A stretch of 64,000 bases of DNA from Psychrobacillus sp040274765 (GCA_040274765.1 JBEMAY010000005.1:1-64000); one strand, 5' to 3'. Shown: positions 27,335 to 37,275, counted from the stretch's first letter. Numbers and translations are program-made. Notes: a model not told the origin generated them from the letters alone.

Positions 27335-29311
27335 GTGGCGTCTTTTTTTAGAAAACGACCAATACGATATCCACTAATATTATTTATGTTTTTAGGTGGA
27401 GTAGCATCCTACTTGCTTCTATCTGATAACCTGTTAGTTGGATTATTATTTGCGCTATTAGTTATTGGCGTATTCATCTATGCATGGATCATCGAACAGC
27501 GGGTCTATGAAGAAACAGAAAGGCATATTGAGACGCTTTCCTACCGGATGAAGAAAGTAGGAGAAGAAGCTTTACTTGAAATGCCCATTGGTATTATTCT
27601 CATAAACGACCAGCATGTCGTCGAATGGGCCAATCCATATATGACACAACAGCTACCCTTCGATACAATTATAGGAGAAGAGCTGCTTTCCATATCATCG
27701 GATTTTCAACAGCTACTAAAGCAAGAGGATTCTAAGGAAATGGTAATTTCTTTAGATGATCATAATTACAAGGTATTTTATAAAGCAGAGGAAAAACTTC
27801 TATACTTCTTTGATATCACGGAACAAATAGAAATGGAATCCCTCTATTATGGAGATCGCACGGTTATTGGTGTATTATTTATCGATAACTATGATGAGAT
27901 ATCACAAGGAATGGATGACCAAACTAGAGGTCAGTTAAACAGCCTGGTAACCTCGTGTGTAAACAATTGGGGCGCCAAGTATGGTATATATGTGAAAAGA
28001 ATATCCTCTGATCGATTTTTAGCGGTATTTAATGAATCCATATTAATGGAGCTAGAGAAAAGTAAATTCTCTATTTTAGATGATATAAGGGAAACTACCT
28101 CTAAATTCGGCTTTTCTTTAACTTTAAGTGTAGGAGTAGGCGCAGGTTCTACTTCTCTAGTTGAATTGGGAGAGCTTGCGCAATCTAGCTTAGATTTAGT
28201 TTTAGGACGTGGTGGAGATCAGGTAGCCATCAAACACCCTAGTGGTAAGGTTAAATTCTACGGTGGTAAAACTAATCCAGTAGAAAAGCGTACACGCGTA
28301 AGAGCAAGAGTTATCTCTCATGCCTTGAAGGACCTCATACAGGATAGTGACCAAGTAATTGTGATGGGACACAAGTTTCCAGACATGGATGCCATTGGCG
28401 CAGCTGTTGGCGTAAGGAAAATGGCAGAAATGAACAAGATAAACGGCTATGTAGTGATTGATTTCAATGAGCTAGATAAAAGCGTACTCCGATTAATGGA
28501 AGAAATTAAGGAAAAACCAGAGTTATATAATCGCTTTATTAGTGCTGAAGAAGCGATAAATAAAATGACAGAAAAAACTCTGCTAGTAATAGTGGATACT
28601 CACAAGCCAAGTATGGTTATAGATGAAAAGGTATTACAAAAAGCAGAGAAAGTCGTCGTGATCGACCATCATCGACGCGGAGAAGAGTTTATCACTAACA
28701 CAATGCTCGTATATATGGAACCCTATGCTTCTTCCACATCGGAATTAGTCACAGAGCTTATCGAGTACCAGCCCAAAAACGAGAAAATTAATATGCTAGA
28801 GGCAACTTCTATGCTGGCCGGTATAATTGTCGATACGAAGAGTTTCACGCTTCGTACAGGGGCTAGAACGTTTGAGGCAGCCTCCTATCTTAGAACTCAT
28901 GGTGCAGACACCATTTTAGTGCAGCGACTCTTAAAAGAAGACTTAGATACGTATATTGAACGCTCAAAAATTGTGCAAAACGTTCAGTTTTTAAAGGACG
29001 GTATTGCAATAGCTTTTGGTGATGAGGATACAATATATAGTCAAGTATTACTCGCTCAAACAGCAGATATTCTACTGACGATGAATAATGTTACTGCTTC
29101 CTTTGTGGTAGGTAGAAGAAGTGATTCCTCAGTAGCAATTAGTGCCAGATCACTAGGCGAAGTGAACGTTCAAGTAATCATGGAGAAATTAGAAGGTGGA
29201 GGCCATCTAACAAATGCAGCCTCTCAGCTAGCAGATGTAACTGTTCCAGAAGCTATCGATCGATTAACACAAGCGATATTAGAAACAATTGAAGGAGGAA
29301 ACGAAGAATGA
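27335..29311 (+). CDS. gdpP: Cyclic-di-AMP phosphodiesterase GdpP
   Basis: 658 aa, GTG start after AAGGAGC. Two N-terminal membrane helices (about 12-52), a PAS-like domain, a degenerate GGDEF domain, then DHH/DHHA1: GHKFPDMDAIG, VDTHKPSM, VIDHHRRG and GGGHLTNAAS. It hydrolyses cyclic-di-AMP and so affects potassium transport, wall stress and beta-lactam tolerance. B. subtilis GdpP (YybT) is 659 aa. It overlaps rplI by 4 nt (ATGA). Confidence 0.97.
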   Translation: MASFFRKRPIRYPLILFMFLGGVASYLLLSDNLLVGLLFALLVIGVFIYAWIIEQRVYEETERHIETLSYRMKKVGEEALLEMPIGIILINDQHVVEWANPYMTQQLPFDTIIGEELLSISSDFQQLLKQEDSKEMVISLDDHNYKVFYKAEEKLLYFFDITEQIEMESLYYGDRTVIGVLFIDNYDEISQGMDDQTRGQLNSLVTSCVNNWGAKYGIYVKRISSDRFLAVFNESILMELEKSKFSILDDIRETTSKFGFSLTLSVGVGAGSTSLVELGELAQSSLDLVLGRGGDQVAIKHPSGKVKFYGGKTNPVEKRTRVRARVISHALKDLIQDSDQVIVMGHKFPDMDAIGAAVGVRKMAEMNKINGYVVIDFNELDKSVLRLMEEIKEKPELYNRFISAEEAINKMTEKTLLVIVDTHKPSMVIDEKVLQKAEKVVVIDHHRRGEEFITNTMLVYMEPYASSTSELVTELIEYQPKNEKINMLEATSMLAGIIVDTKSFTLRTGARTFEAASYLRTHGADTILVQRLLKEDLDTYIERSKIVQNVQFLKDGIAIAFGDEDTIYSQVLLAQTADILLTMNNVTASFVVGRRSDSSVAISARSLGEVNVQVIMEKLEGGGHLTNAASQLADVTVPEAIDRLTQAILETIEGGNEE

Positions 29312-29757
29312 AAGTAGTATTTTTAAAAGATGTTAAAGGTAAAGGTAAAAAAGGTGAAATTAAAAATGTAGCAGATGGTTATGCACATAACTATTTACTT
29401 AAAAACAAACTGGCAGTAGAAGCAAATTCTGCTGCTATAAGTGCCCTAGAAGGACAAAAGAAGAAATCAGAAAAAGAAGCTGCAGAAGAACTAGCAGAAG
29501 CAAAAAAATTAAAAGAAACATTAGAGCAATTAACTGTTGAATTAAAAGCAAAATCAGGAAGCGATGGTCGACTATTTGGATCAGTGACAACAAAACAAAT
29601 TGCCGCACAACTAGAGAAAACTAACGGTATTAAAATAGATAAACGTAAAATGGAACTAGATGATGCAATTCGTGCTTTAGGATACACAAATGTACCAGTA
29701 AAGTTACACCAAGAGGTAGTAGCTACTTTGAAGGTACATGTATCTGAAGAAGCGTAA
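29308..29757 (+). CDS. rplI: 50S ribosomal protein L9
   Basis: 149 aa. N-terminal domain MKVVFLKDVKGKGKKGEIKN with VADGYAHNYLLKN, the long central helix, and a C-terminal domain with SDGRLFGSVTTKQIA. Exact family length. It bridges from the L1 stalk region of the large subunit. Translationally coupled to gdpP. Confidence 0.98.
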   Translation: MKVVFLKDVKGKGKKGEIKNVADGYAHNYLLKNKLAVEANSAAISALEGQKKKSEKEAAEELAEAKKLKETLEQLTVELKAKSGSDGRLFGSVTTKQIAAQLEKTNGIKIDKRKMELDDAIRALGYTNVPVKLHQEVVATLKVHVSEEA

Positions 29758-29769
29758 GGAGAGAATTTT

Positions 29770-31125
29770 ATGAGCGATCCATTATTGGACCGTGTCCCGC
29801 CGCATAACCAAGAAGCAGAGCAATCTGTTCTTGGAGCCATATTTTTAGAACCACAAGCATTAATAACTGCAGCAGAGATTGTCATGCCGGAGGATTTCTA
29901 TCGTGTAGCACATCAAAAGATATTTCAAACCATGCTTCGACTGAGTGATCAGGGAAAAGCTATAGATGTTGTAACTGTCACAGAAGAACTATCTTCCAAA
30001 AAGGAATTAGAAGATGTCGGTGGTATCTCCTATATTAGTGAAATAGCAAATGCGGTACCTACCGCAGCTAACATAGGACATTACGCTAAAATAGTAGAAG
30101 AAAAATCTATACTTCGTCGTCTTATCCGTGTGGCTACGACAATTGTAGAGGATGGTTTTACTCGAGAGGATGAGGTAGAAGCTCTCCTTTCAGAAGCTGA
30201 AAGAAAAATGATGGAGGTCGCCAACCGTAAAAATGCGGGTGACTTCAAACACATTAAAGATGTCTTAGTAGAGACATATGATAATATCGAGAAGCTACAC
30301 ACAAGAAAAGGTGATGTTACTGGTATTCCTACTGGTTTCCGAGATTTAGACCGGATAACAGCAGGATTCCAGCGCAATGATCTAATCATCGTTGCTGCCC
30401 GTCCTTCAGTAGGGAAAACAGCCTTCGCTTTGAACGTGGCACAAAACGTAGCAACGAAAACAGATGAGAATGTAGCCATCTTTAGTCTTGAGATGGGAGC
30501 AGAACAATTAGTCATGCGTATGCTTTGTGCAGAAGGTAACATTGATGCTCAGGTATTAAGAACCGGTACCCTGACGACAGAAGATTGGCGAAAGCTGACG
30601 ATGGCCATGGGTAGTTTATCAAACGCAGGAATTTATATAGACGATACGCCTGGAATTAGGGTCAATGAAATAAGAGCAAAATGTAGACGATTAAAGCAGG
30701 AGTCAGGCTTAGGTATGATTCTAATTGATTATTTACAGCTGATTCAAGGGAGTGGCGGGAGTCAAGCGAACCGTCAGCAAGAGGTATCCGAGATTTCACG
30801 TTCGTTAAAGGGTCTTGCCCGCGAATTGAAAGTTCCCGTTATTGCTTTATCTCAGCTTTCCCGTGGTGTAGAGCAACGTCAAGATAAGAGACCAATGATG
30901 TCTGACTTACGTGAGTCTGGTTCTATTGAGCAAGATGCTGATATCGTATCCTTCCTATATCGAGAAGATTACTACGATAAGGAAACAGAAAACCAGAACA
31001 TGATTGAGATTATTATCGCTAAGCAACGTAATGGTCCAACTGGTACTGTTACTCTAGCATTTGTTAAAGAATTTAATAAATTTGTGAATATTGATTGGAG
31101 CCAGCATCAAGCTCCACCAGCATAA
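29770..31125 (+). CDS. dnaC: Replicative DNA helicase (DnaB type, DnaC in Bacillus)
   Basis: 451 aa. N-terminal domain begins PPHNQEAEQSVLGAIF, and the RecA-like domain has Walker A ARPSVGKTAFALN, Walker B GMILIDYLQLI and SDLRESGSIEQDADI. Hexameric fork helicase, named DnaB in E. coli and DnaC in B. subtilis. No intein or insertion is present. It lies 12 nt after rplI. Confidence 0.98.
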   Translation: MSDPLLDRVPPHNQEAEQSVLGAIFLEPQALITAAEIVMPEDFYRVAHQKIFQTMLRLSDQGKAIDVVTVTEELSSKKELEDVGGISYISEIANAVPTAANIGHYAKIVEEKSILRRLIRVATTIVEDGFTREDEVEALLSEAERKMMEVANRKNAGDFKHIKDVLVETYDNIEKLHTRKGDVTGIPTGFRDLDRITAGFQRNDLIIVAARPSVGKTAFALNVAQNVATKTDENVAIFSLEMGAEQLVMRMLCAEGNIDAQVLRTGTLTTEDWRKLTMAMGSLSNAGIYIDDTPGIRVNEIRAKCRRLKQESGLGMILIDYLQLIQGSGGSQANRQQEVSEISRSLKGLARELKVPVIALSQLSRGVEQRQDKRPMMSDLRESGSIEQDADIVSFLYREDYYDKETENQNMIEIIIAKQRNGPTGTVTLAFVKEFNKFVNIDWSQHQAPPA

Positions 31126-31173
31126 AAACACGAACGAATTGATTAGAACTATATCAATTCGTTCGTGTTTTTT
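31126..31173. terminator. dnaC terminator with embedded PurR-box-like inverted repeat
   Basis: An 18-bp perfect stem (AAACACGAACGAATTGAT and complement) with a 9-nt loop and T-run ends the dnaC transcript. The arms contain CGAAC and GTTCG separated by 25 nt, lying 15 nt upstream of the purA -35. PurR control sites are inverted CGAAC motifs with somewhat similar spacing, so the hairpin may also be an operator. Confidence 0.8.
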
Positions 31174-31184
31174 GCTTAAATTGG

Positions 31185-31213
31185 TTGACTATGGTAAAAA
31201 TGATTGGTACAAT
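31185..31213 (+). promoter_or_regulatory. purA promoter
   Basis: TTGACT, a 17-nt spacer and TACAAT, 47 nt upstream of the purA start. Confidence 0.8.
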
Positions 31214-31260
31214 TACACTGATTTTTAATCAGGACGAAATGTCTGACGGAGGTGTTGGCA

Positions 31261-32547
31261 ATGCCATCAGTAGTTGTAGTAGGGACCCAATGGGGAGACG
31301 AAGGAAAAGGTAAAATTACTGACTTTTTATCAGAACACTCAGAAGTAATTGCGCGTTACCAAGGTGGTAATAATGCAGGACACACTATTATTTTCGGAGG
31401 AGAGACTTATAAGCTACATCTTATTCCTTCCGGTATTTTCTATAAGGACAAGATCTCAGTTATTGGGAATGGAATGGTTGTTGATCCACGAGCACTTGTA
31501 AAAGAACTAAAAGGACTACATGAACGCGGAGTAACGACTGAAAACTTGCGTATTTCTAATCGTGCCCATGTCATTCTTCCTTATCATATAAAACAGGATG
31601 AAGTAGAAGAAGCTCGCCGAGGAGCAAGAAAAATTGGAACAACAGGTAAAGGAATTGGCCCTGCCTATATGGATAAGGCTGCACGTGTAGGTATACGTAT
31701 TGCGGACCTTTTAGATTATGAAGTGTTTAAAGAAAAATTAGAGAATAATTTAGAAGAAAAAAATAGAATGTTTGAGAAGTTTTATGAAACAGAAGGATTT
31801 ACAGTAGAAGAAATATTAGAAGAATTCTACAGCTATGGTCAAGAGATTGAACAGTATGTAACAGACACCTCTAAAGTACTTAATGATGCATTAGACGAGG
31901 GCAGACGTGTGCTTTTTGAGGGTGCTCAAGGAGTAATGCTAGATATTGACCAAGGAACTTATCCATTTGTTACTTCTTCTAACCCGGTAGCCGGAGGAGT
32001 AACTATTGGAGCAGGTGTAGGTCCTACAAAAATCTCACATGTAGTTGGAGTATGTAAAGCATACACGTCACGCGTAGGTGATGGACCATTCCCAACCGAA
32101 CTATTTGACGAGGTAGGGAACCAAATAAGAGAAGTAGGAAAAGAGTATGGTACGACAACAGGTAGACCACGTCGCATAGGATGGTTTGATACAGTGGTAA
32201 TCCGCCATGCACAAAGAGTAAGTGGGTTAACAGATCTAACAGTGAATTCAATTGATGTTCTAACAGGGTTGGAGACAGTTAAAATTTGTACAGCATACGA
32301 ATATAAGGGAGAGCTTATTACAGAATATCCAGCAAACCTGCGTATGCTTGCCGAATGTAAGCCAGTTTATGAGGAATTACCAGGTTGGAGTGAGGATATT
32401 ACTCAAGTTAAATCTCTTGATGAATTACCGGACAACGCTAGACATTACTTAGAACGTATATCTCAACTAACCGGTGTCCCAATCTCGATTTTCTCCGTAG
32501 GACCAGATCGCACACAGACAAACGTCATTTCAAGTGTTTGGAAATAA
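31261..32547 (+). CDS. purA: Adenylosuccinate synthetase
   Basis: 428 aa from the ATG at 31261 (MPSVVVVGTQWGDEGKGK), with GGAGGTG 6 nt upstream. GTP-binding GDEGKGK, the IMP-binding QGGNNAGHT, and TTTGRPRRIGWFD are conserved. It condenses IMP and aspartate in the first step of AMP synthesis. It is monocistronic, with a strong promoter and terminator. Confidence 0.98.
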   Translation: MPSVVVVGTQWGDEGKGKITDFLSEHSEVIARYQGGNNAGHTIIFGGETYKLHLIPSGIFYKDKISVIGNGMVVDPRALVKELKGLHERGVTTENLRISNRAHVILPYHIKQDEVEEARRGARKIGTTGKGIGPAYMDKAARVGIRIADLLDYEVFKEKLENNLEEKNRMFEKFYETEGFTVEEILEEFYSYGQEIEQYVTDTSKVLNDALDEGRRVLFEGAQGVMLDIDQGTYPFVTSSNPVAGGVTIGAGVGPTKISHVVGVCKAYTSRVGDGPFPTELFDEVGNQIREVGKEYGTTTGRPRRIGWFDTVVIRHAQRVSGLTDLTVNSIDVLTGLETVKICTAYEYKGELITEYPANLRMLAECKPVYEELPGWSEDITQVKSLDELPDNARHYLERISQLTGVPISIFSVGPDRTQTNVISSVWK

Positions 32548-32561
32548 TTATAAGCTAAAAG

Positions 32562-32590
32562 CCGCCATTAAAAAATGGCGGTTTTTTTCA
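32562..32590 (+). terminator. purA terminator
   Basis: Stem CCGCCATT / AATGGCGG with an A-rich loop followed by TTTTTTT. Confidence 0.92.
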
Positions 32591-33019
32591 TAAACCAATC
32601 TTTTTGAAAACTAACCAATGTATTTTGGGTTTGTGGTAGCTCTGAGTAATAAACATGGAAAAGTAACTAATCATTGGTTTTGCATTTATAAGTTATCTAT
32701 GTCTATAACTATGATTTTCTTCATATACAATGCTATAGGTAGCTATTATTTATCTAAATATTACAAATATATTAACGGTGAGAGTAGTATTATGTATTAA
32801 GAAGAATTTAATGGAGGAAATTCTTAAAAATATAGGATTAAAACCTATAAAAATGAGTAATTATAACAATCAAAATGTAAAAATAGAAAATAATGGATTT
32901 AAAAATACATTTTCTTTACAAGATTGATTATTCCTACACTTCACTATTTCAAATATGTTAAATTAAGATAGTGTAAAATTTACGCTAGCAATTTAAAGAG
33001 GTTTGGAAGGAGCTTTATC
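32591..33019. other. AT-rich gap, no confident gene
   Basis: The gap holds two small open frames without good ribosome sites: 32618-32800 (60 codons, hydrophobic) and 32811-32927 (38 codons, MEEILKNIGLKPIKMSNY). Neither is recognised. They could be relics of a degraded gene or chance frames in very AT-rich DNA. The last 80 nt must hold the promoter and leader of the M23 peptidase gene; GGAAGGAGC lies just before its ATG. Confidence 0.4.
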
Positions 33020-34495
33020 ATGCTTTGGAATAGAAAGAATGAGGAACAAGAGGGTCAAAACTTCACTGTTCTTTCAAACAGAAAATCAAATGTAGTGAAA
33101 AAAGCTACTATAATGGTCTTACTTATGTCATCTCTAACTTTTAATATGGCATTTGCCAGTGAAGAAAATAATAAAGCTTTAAAAGAAATTCATCATATAT
33201 ATGCAGAAGGTCAGTACATAGGGGCAATTTCCGATCGAAAGGAAATGGAAAAGCTATTTGATAAAAAGGTGCAAGAGAGTAGCTCCCAATATAACGATCT
33301 TCAATTAAAAGCAGGCAATAACCTGAAGGTTGTAACCGAGCAAGTTTATACTCCCTCTACAAACGATGAATCCACCTTGCAAAAACTTGATGAGTTCATA
33401 GAAGTAGAAGCAACCGCTTTTGCATTATCTGTCAATGACGAGATGGCGGTCTACGTCAAAGACATTGAAACATACCATGAAGCTATTAAAAAGTTGAAGC
33501 TTCAGTTTATCTCAGAAGAAGAGTTAGCTATATTGGAAGCTAGAAAAAGTGTTACAGATAGCTTACCCGAAATACAAACTGGTGAAACTAGAATTGTTGA
33601 TTTAATTTTAAAACAAGAAGTTTCTGGAGTTACGGTAGATGTGGCACCAGAAAAAATTGTTTCTGCAGACGAGGCTGTTAAGCTCCTTTTAGAAGGAACT
33701 TTAGAAAAGGAAACCTATAAAGTTTCTGCAGGGGATGTACTTGGTAATATCGCAAGTAAATTCAATTTAACTTCAGAAGAACTATTAAAGATCAATCCGG
33801 GACTTACAGATACTAGTGTCTTACAGATTGACCAGGAGCTGAATGTAACTGTACTAAAGCCACTTATAAACATGGAAGTAGTTTATGAGAAAAAGGTAGA
33901 GGAGATTATTCCTCATACTAAACAAGTAATAGAAACAGAAGAAATGTTCAAAGGTGACACAAAAGTAAAGCAAGAAGGTCAAGACGGGAAACGAGTGGCG
34001 ACTTACTTGGTTCGTCAAGAAAATGGTGTACAAGTCGGCCAATCACTTTCAAAAGAAACAATATTAGAACAACCTAAAGAGCACGTTGTCTTAAAGGGAA
34101 CAAAAGTGATTCCATCTCGTGGTTCTGGTGTGTTTGCATGGCCTGCTGAAGGTGGCTACATTTCTAGTAAGATGGGTTACCGTTGGGGACGTAAACATGA
34201 AGGTATTGATATTGCACGACCAAGTGGATTTAACATTAAAGCTGCTGATAATGGAGTAGTAGAGGCTGCAGGATGGGACGGTACGTACGGTAATCGTATA
34301 ATCGTTAATCATAAAAATGGTTACAAAACGACCTATGCTCATCTTTCCTCAGTTAGTGTAAGTGTTGGAGATGTAGTACCACAAGGATCAAAACTTGGCG
34401 TTATGGGAAGTACAGGACGTTCAACAGGAACTCACTTGCATTTCGAAGTGAAGAAGGACGGAGTTACGATTGATCCCTTATCTGTGTTAAAATAA
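33020..34495 (+). CDS. M23 murein endopeptidase with LysM and G5 domains
   Basis: 491 aa. A membrane or signal segment lies at about 30-47 (ATIMVLLMSSLTFNMAFA) after a charged cytosolic start. A LysM domain (YKVSAGDVLGNIASKFNLT) is near 233-280, a G5 domain (VYEKKVEEIIPHTKQVIET onward) near 285-365, and the LytM/M23 catalytic domain at the C terminus with HEGIDIARPSG and HLHFEVKKDG carrying zinc ligands. It would cleave peptidoglycan cross-links outside the membrane. Placement directly upstream of walRK, the wall-homeostasis regulators, is suggestive of shared function. Confidence 0.92.
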   Translation: MLWNRKNEEQEGQNFTVLSNRKSNVVKKATIMVLLMSSLTFNMAFASEENNKALKEIHHIYAEGQYIGAISDRKEMEKLFDKKVQESSSQYNDLQLKAGNNLKVVTEQVYTPSTNDESTLQKLDEFIEVEATAFALSVNDEMAVYVKDIETYHEAIKKLKLQFISEEELAILEARKSVTDSLPEIQTGETRIVDLILKQEVSGVTVDVAPEKIVSADEAVKLLLEGTLEKETYKVSAGDVLGNIASKFNLTSEELLKINPGLTDTSVLQIDQELNVTVLKPLINMEVVYEKKVEEIIPHTKQVIETEEMFKGDTKVKQEGQDGKRVATYLVRQENGVQVGQSLSKETILEQPKEHVVLKGTKVIPSRGSGVFAWPAEGGYISSKMGYRWGRKHEGIDIARPSGFNIKAADNGVVEAAGWDGTYGNRIIVNHKNGYKTTYAHLSSVSVSVGDVVPQGSKLGVMGSTGRSTGTHLHFEVKKDGVTIDPLSVLK

Positions 34496-34505
34496 ATATA
34501 AGTTA

Positions 34506-34532
34506 GAGACAGTCGCTAGCCGGCTGTCTTTT
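34506..34532 (+). terminator. Terminator after M23 peptidase gene
   Basis: Stem AGACAG(TCG) / (GG)CTGTCT around CTAG, followed by TTTTTA. Confidence 0.75.
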
Positions 34533-34568
34533 TATGTATTTCAAGATGCTAAAGTGGGTAAAAATTAA

Positions 34569-34582
34569 ATTTCCTGGGAAAT
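34569..34582. promoter_or_regulatory. Candidate Noc-binding site (NBS)
   Basis: ATTTCCTGGGAAAT matches the B. subtilis Noc-binding consensus ATTTCCCGGGAAAT at 13 of 14 positions, with the single change in the centre. It lies in the intergenic region upstream of walR. Noc is encoded in this window. Confidence 0.5.
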
Positions 34583-34748
34583 ATTTCGACAAGGCTCGAC
34601 CTAAATTTTTCTTTTTCTCTCCTTATTTATTCCCATTTCTTTAAGGATGCAAGGATAGTAAAAGAATGATAGAGTAATGATATATTAATTGTTTAAAATA
34701 ATGTATTTGATTAAAATATAGCAGAAAAGGGCGAAAGGGGTTTAACAA

Positions 34749-35453
34749 ATGAGTAAGAAAATACTAGTAGTAGATGATGAAAAACCGATTGCTGACATAC
34801 TACAATTCAATCTGAAGAAAGAGGGCTATCAGGTTTTCTGTGCCTATGATGGTGACGAGGCGTTAAGAAAAGTAGATGAGATTCAACCAGATCTTATGCT
34901 TTTAGACATAATGTTACCAAATAGAGATGGTATGGAAGTTTGTAGAGAAATTCGTAAACGCTTTAGCTTTCCTATTATAATGCTTACTGCTAAAGACTCA
35001 GAGATAGATAAGGTGTTAGGATTAGAGCTAGGCGCTGATGACTATGTCACAAAGCCGTTTAGTACAAGAGAGTTAATCGCTCGAGTAAAAGCAAATATGA
35101 GAAGACACCAAACGATTCAAGAAGATAATGAAGTAGTGACTAATGATATTACCATTGGTCCACTGACTATCCAACCTGACGCTTATTTGGTATTAAAAAG
35201 AGATGAAACAATTGAATTGACTCATCGCGAATTTGAACTCTTACATTATCTTTCTAAACATATTGGACAGGTCATGACAAGGGAGCATTTGTTACAAACA
35301 GTTTGGGGCTATGATTATTTTGGGGATGTGCGTACTGTAGATGTTACAATCAGACGTTTACGTGAAAAAATTGAAGATAACCCTAGTCATCCAAATTGGA
35401 TCGTAACTAGACGAGGCGTTGGTTACTATTTAAGAAGTCCTGAGCAGGAGTAA
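34749..35453 (+). CDS. walR: Response regulator WalR (YycF)
   Basis: 234 aa OmpR-type regulator. Receiver domain with the acidic pair Asp9-Asp10, phosphoacceptor Asp53 (LLDIMLP), and Lys in YVTKPFS. C-terminal winged helix with REHLLQTVWGYDYFGDVRTVDV. WalR controls autolysin and wall-metabolism genes by binding direct TGTWAH repeats and is essential in most Firmicutes. AAAGGGG precedes the ATG. It lies 4 nt before walK. Confidence 0.98.
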   Translation: MSKKILVVDDEKPIADILQFNLKKEGYQVFCAYDGDEALRKVDEIQPDLMLLDIMLPNRDGMEVCREIRKRFSFPIIMLTAKDSEIDKVLGLELGADDYVTKPFSTRELIARVKANMRRHQTIQEDNEVVTNDITIGPLTIQPDAYLVLKRDETIELTHREFELLHYLSKHIGQVMTREHLLQTVWGYDYFGDVRTVDVTIRRLREKIEDNPSHPNWIVTRRGVGYYLRSPEQE

Positions 35454-35457
35454 TTCG

Positions 35458-37275
35458 ATGCATAAGGTTGGTTACTTTAAGTCTGTTCATGTAAAGATCG
35501 TAATGATTTACGTCTTACTGATTTTAATAGCCATGCAAATTATCGGGCTATATTTTGTCAAGGGATTGGAGCATACATTAAAAGAAAACTTTCAACAATC
35601 TGTAAAGGATCGAGTAGGTGTGTTAGAGTTTAGCGCCAGGGAAGAACTTGTTAAAATACGAGTAGAAGAAGACCAAACATTAGAGCAAAGCTTACGTTCT
35701 ATATTGTTAGGTCTTAATTCTGATGATATTAAAGAGGTTAGAGTTATTGATGCCAAATATCAAATACGAGCAACCTCAGATTCCAACAACCAAGCAATCG
35801 TTGGACAAAAATCACTGGACGAGCTTGTTCATAAATCTATTACCGCTGAAGAAGATTTTGATAGCATAGCCTCTAAATCAGGCGAACGTATATGGATCTT
35901 GGTAACACCAATTATTGCGCAGGGTGAGGTAATCGGAACCCTGTATATTGAATCGAATATTGAAAATGTATTTGGCCAGATGAATGAAATAAATCAAATT
36001 CTCGCTGTGGGTACGGCTGTAGCCCTTGTCATCACAGTTGTACTAGGTATTCTAATTGCCCAAACCATTACGAGACCTATATCAGAGATGAGGAAACAAG
36101 CACAGGCTATGTCTAAAGGAAATTTCTCTCGTAAAGTAAGAGTTTACGGAAATGATGAGATTGGTCAGTTAGCTCATGCTTTTAATCATTTAACGAATAG
36201 GCTGCAAGAATCTCAATCGACTACAGAAGCAGAACGCAGAAAACTTGCTTCTGTTTTAACCAATATGACAGATGGAGTAATAGCCACTGACCGAAAAGGT
36301 AGAGTTATTTTGATCAATGATCCGGCCTTAAGGCTCTTACGTATCCCAAGAGAGATGGTTCTAAATAGACCTATTATTTCAGTCCTTGGCATTGATAGTA
36401 TTCATTCTTTTGAAGATCTGATTCATTCTAAGGAATCATTGAATCTAGATTTCAGTACCCAGGAACGACCATTTATATTACGTGCTAATTTTTCGGTTAT
36501 CCAAAAAGAAACTGGTTTCGTAAATGGTTTAATTGCCGTTTTGCATGACAACACAGAGCAAGAGAAGATTGATATGGAACGTAGAGAATTTGTAGCTAAT
36601 GTTTCTCATGAACTCCGAACTCCTCTAACAACTATGAGCAGTTATTTGGAGGCACTGGCGGATGGCGCATGGAAAGATGAAGAGATAGCACCATCATTTT
36701 TGATGGTTACTCAAACGGAGACTCAACGAATGATTCGTTTAGTAAATGACCTTTTACAATTATCTAAGATGGATAGTAGTGACTACGACCTGAATAGAGA
36801 AGTCGTTAATTTTAATCTGTTTTTCAATAGAATTATTGATCGATTTGAACTGTCTAAATCACAGAATGTTACGTTCCAACGAATGCTTCCAGAAACGCCC
36901 TACTACGTTGATATTGATACAGATAAGTTAACTCAGGTAATTGATAATATAATTTCCAATGCGCTTAAGTATTCACCAGATGGAGGTAATATACGATTTG
37001 GCATAGCAGTCAAAGATGATTGGTTACAAGTGATGGTATCTGATGATGGTATGGGAATACCAGCTGAAAATGTCAATCGTATATTCGATCGTTTTTATCG
37101 AGTAGATCGGGCAAGAGCTCGTTCTATGGGAGGAACAGGACTTGGTTTAGCAATTGCCCGGGAAATGATAGAAGCCCATGGAGGCAAGATTTGGGCAGAA
37201 AGTGAAGAAGGTCGCGGAACTACTATATTCTTTACTTTAGAGATACTGTTGGATGAAGAAGGTGAATGGGATTGA
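35458..37275 (+). CDS. walK: Sensor histidine kinase WalK (YycG)
   Basis: 605 aa. Membrane helices at about 14-33 and 182-203 enclose an extracellular Cache-like domain; then HAMP, PAS, the dimerisation domain with phospho-accepting His384 (ANVSHELRTPL) and an ATPase domain (NALKYSPDGG; GTGLGLAIA). It phosphorylates WalR in response to wall status and is restrained by YycH and YycI. The start overlaps nothing; the stop overlaps the yycH start. Confidence 0.98.
   Translation: MHKVGYFKSVHVKIVMIYVLLILIAMQIIGLYFVKGLEHTLKENFQQSVKDRVGVLEFSAREELVKIRVEEDQTLEQSLRSILLGLNSDDIKEVRVIDAKYQIRATSDSNNQAIVGQKSLDELVHKSITAEEDFDSIASKSGERIWILVTPIIAQGEVIGTLYIESNIENVFGQMNEINQILAVGTAVALVITVVLGILIAQTITRPISEMRKQAQAMSKGNFSRKVRVYGNDEIGQLAHAFNHLTNRLQESQSTTEAERRKLASVLTNMTDGVIATDRKGRVILINDPALRLLRIPREMVLNRPIISVLGIDSIHSFEDLIHSKESLNLDFSTQERPFILRANFSVIQKETGFVNGLIAVLHDNTEQEKIDMERREFVANVSHELRTPLTTMSSYLEALADGAWKDEEIAPSFLMVTQTETQRMIRLVNDLLQLSKMDSSDYDLNREVVNFNLFFNRIIDRFELSKSQNVTFQRMLPETPYYVDIDTDKLTQVIDNIISNALKYSPDGGNIRFGIAVKDDWLQVMVSDDGMGIPAENVNRIFDRFYRVDRARARSMGGTGLGLAIAREMIEAHGGKIWAESEEGRGTTIFFTLEILLDEEGEWD

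Noticed and set aside
32618..32800. 60-codon frame after purA
   Set aside because: Hydrophobic but without a ribosome site or family resemblance; likely chance in AT-rich DNA.
32956..32977. WalR-like TGTTAA/TGTAAA pair upstream of the M23 peptidase gene
   Set aside because: The WalR site needs two hexamers separated by 5 nt; here the spacer is 10 nt.
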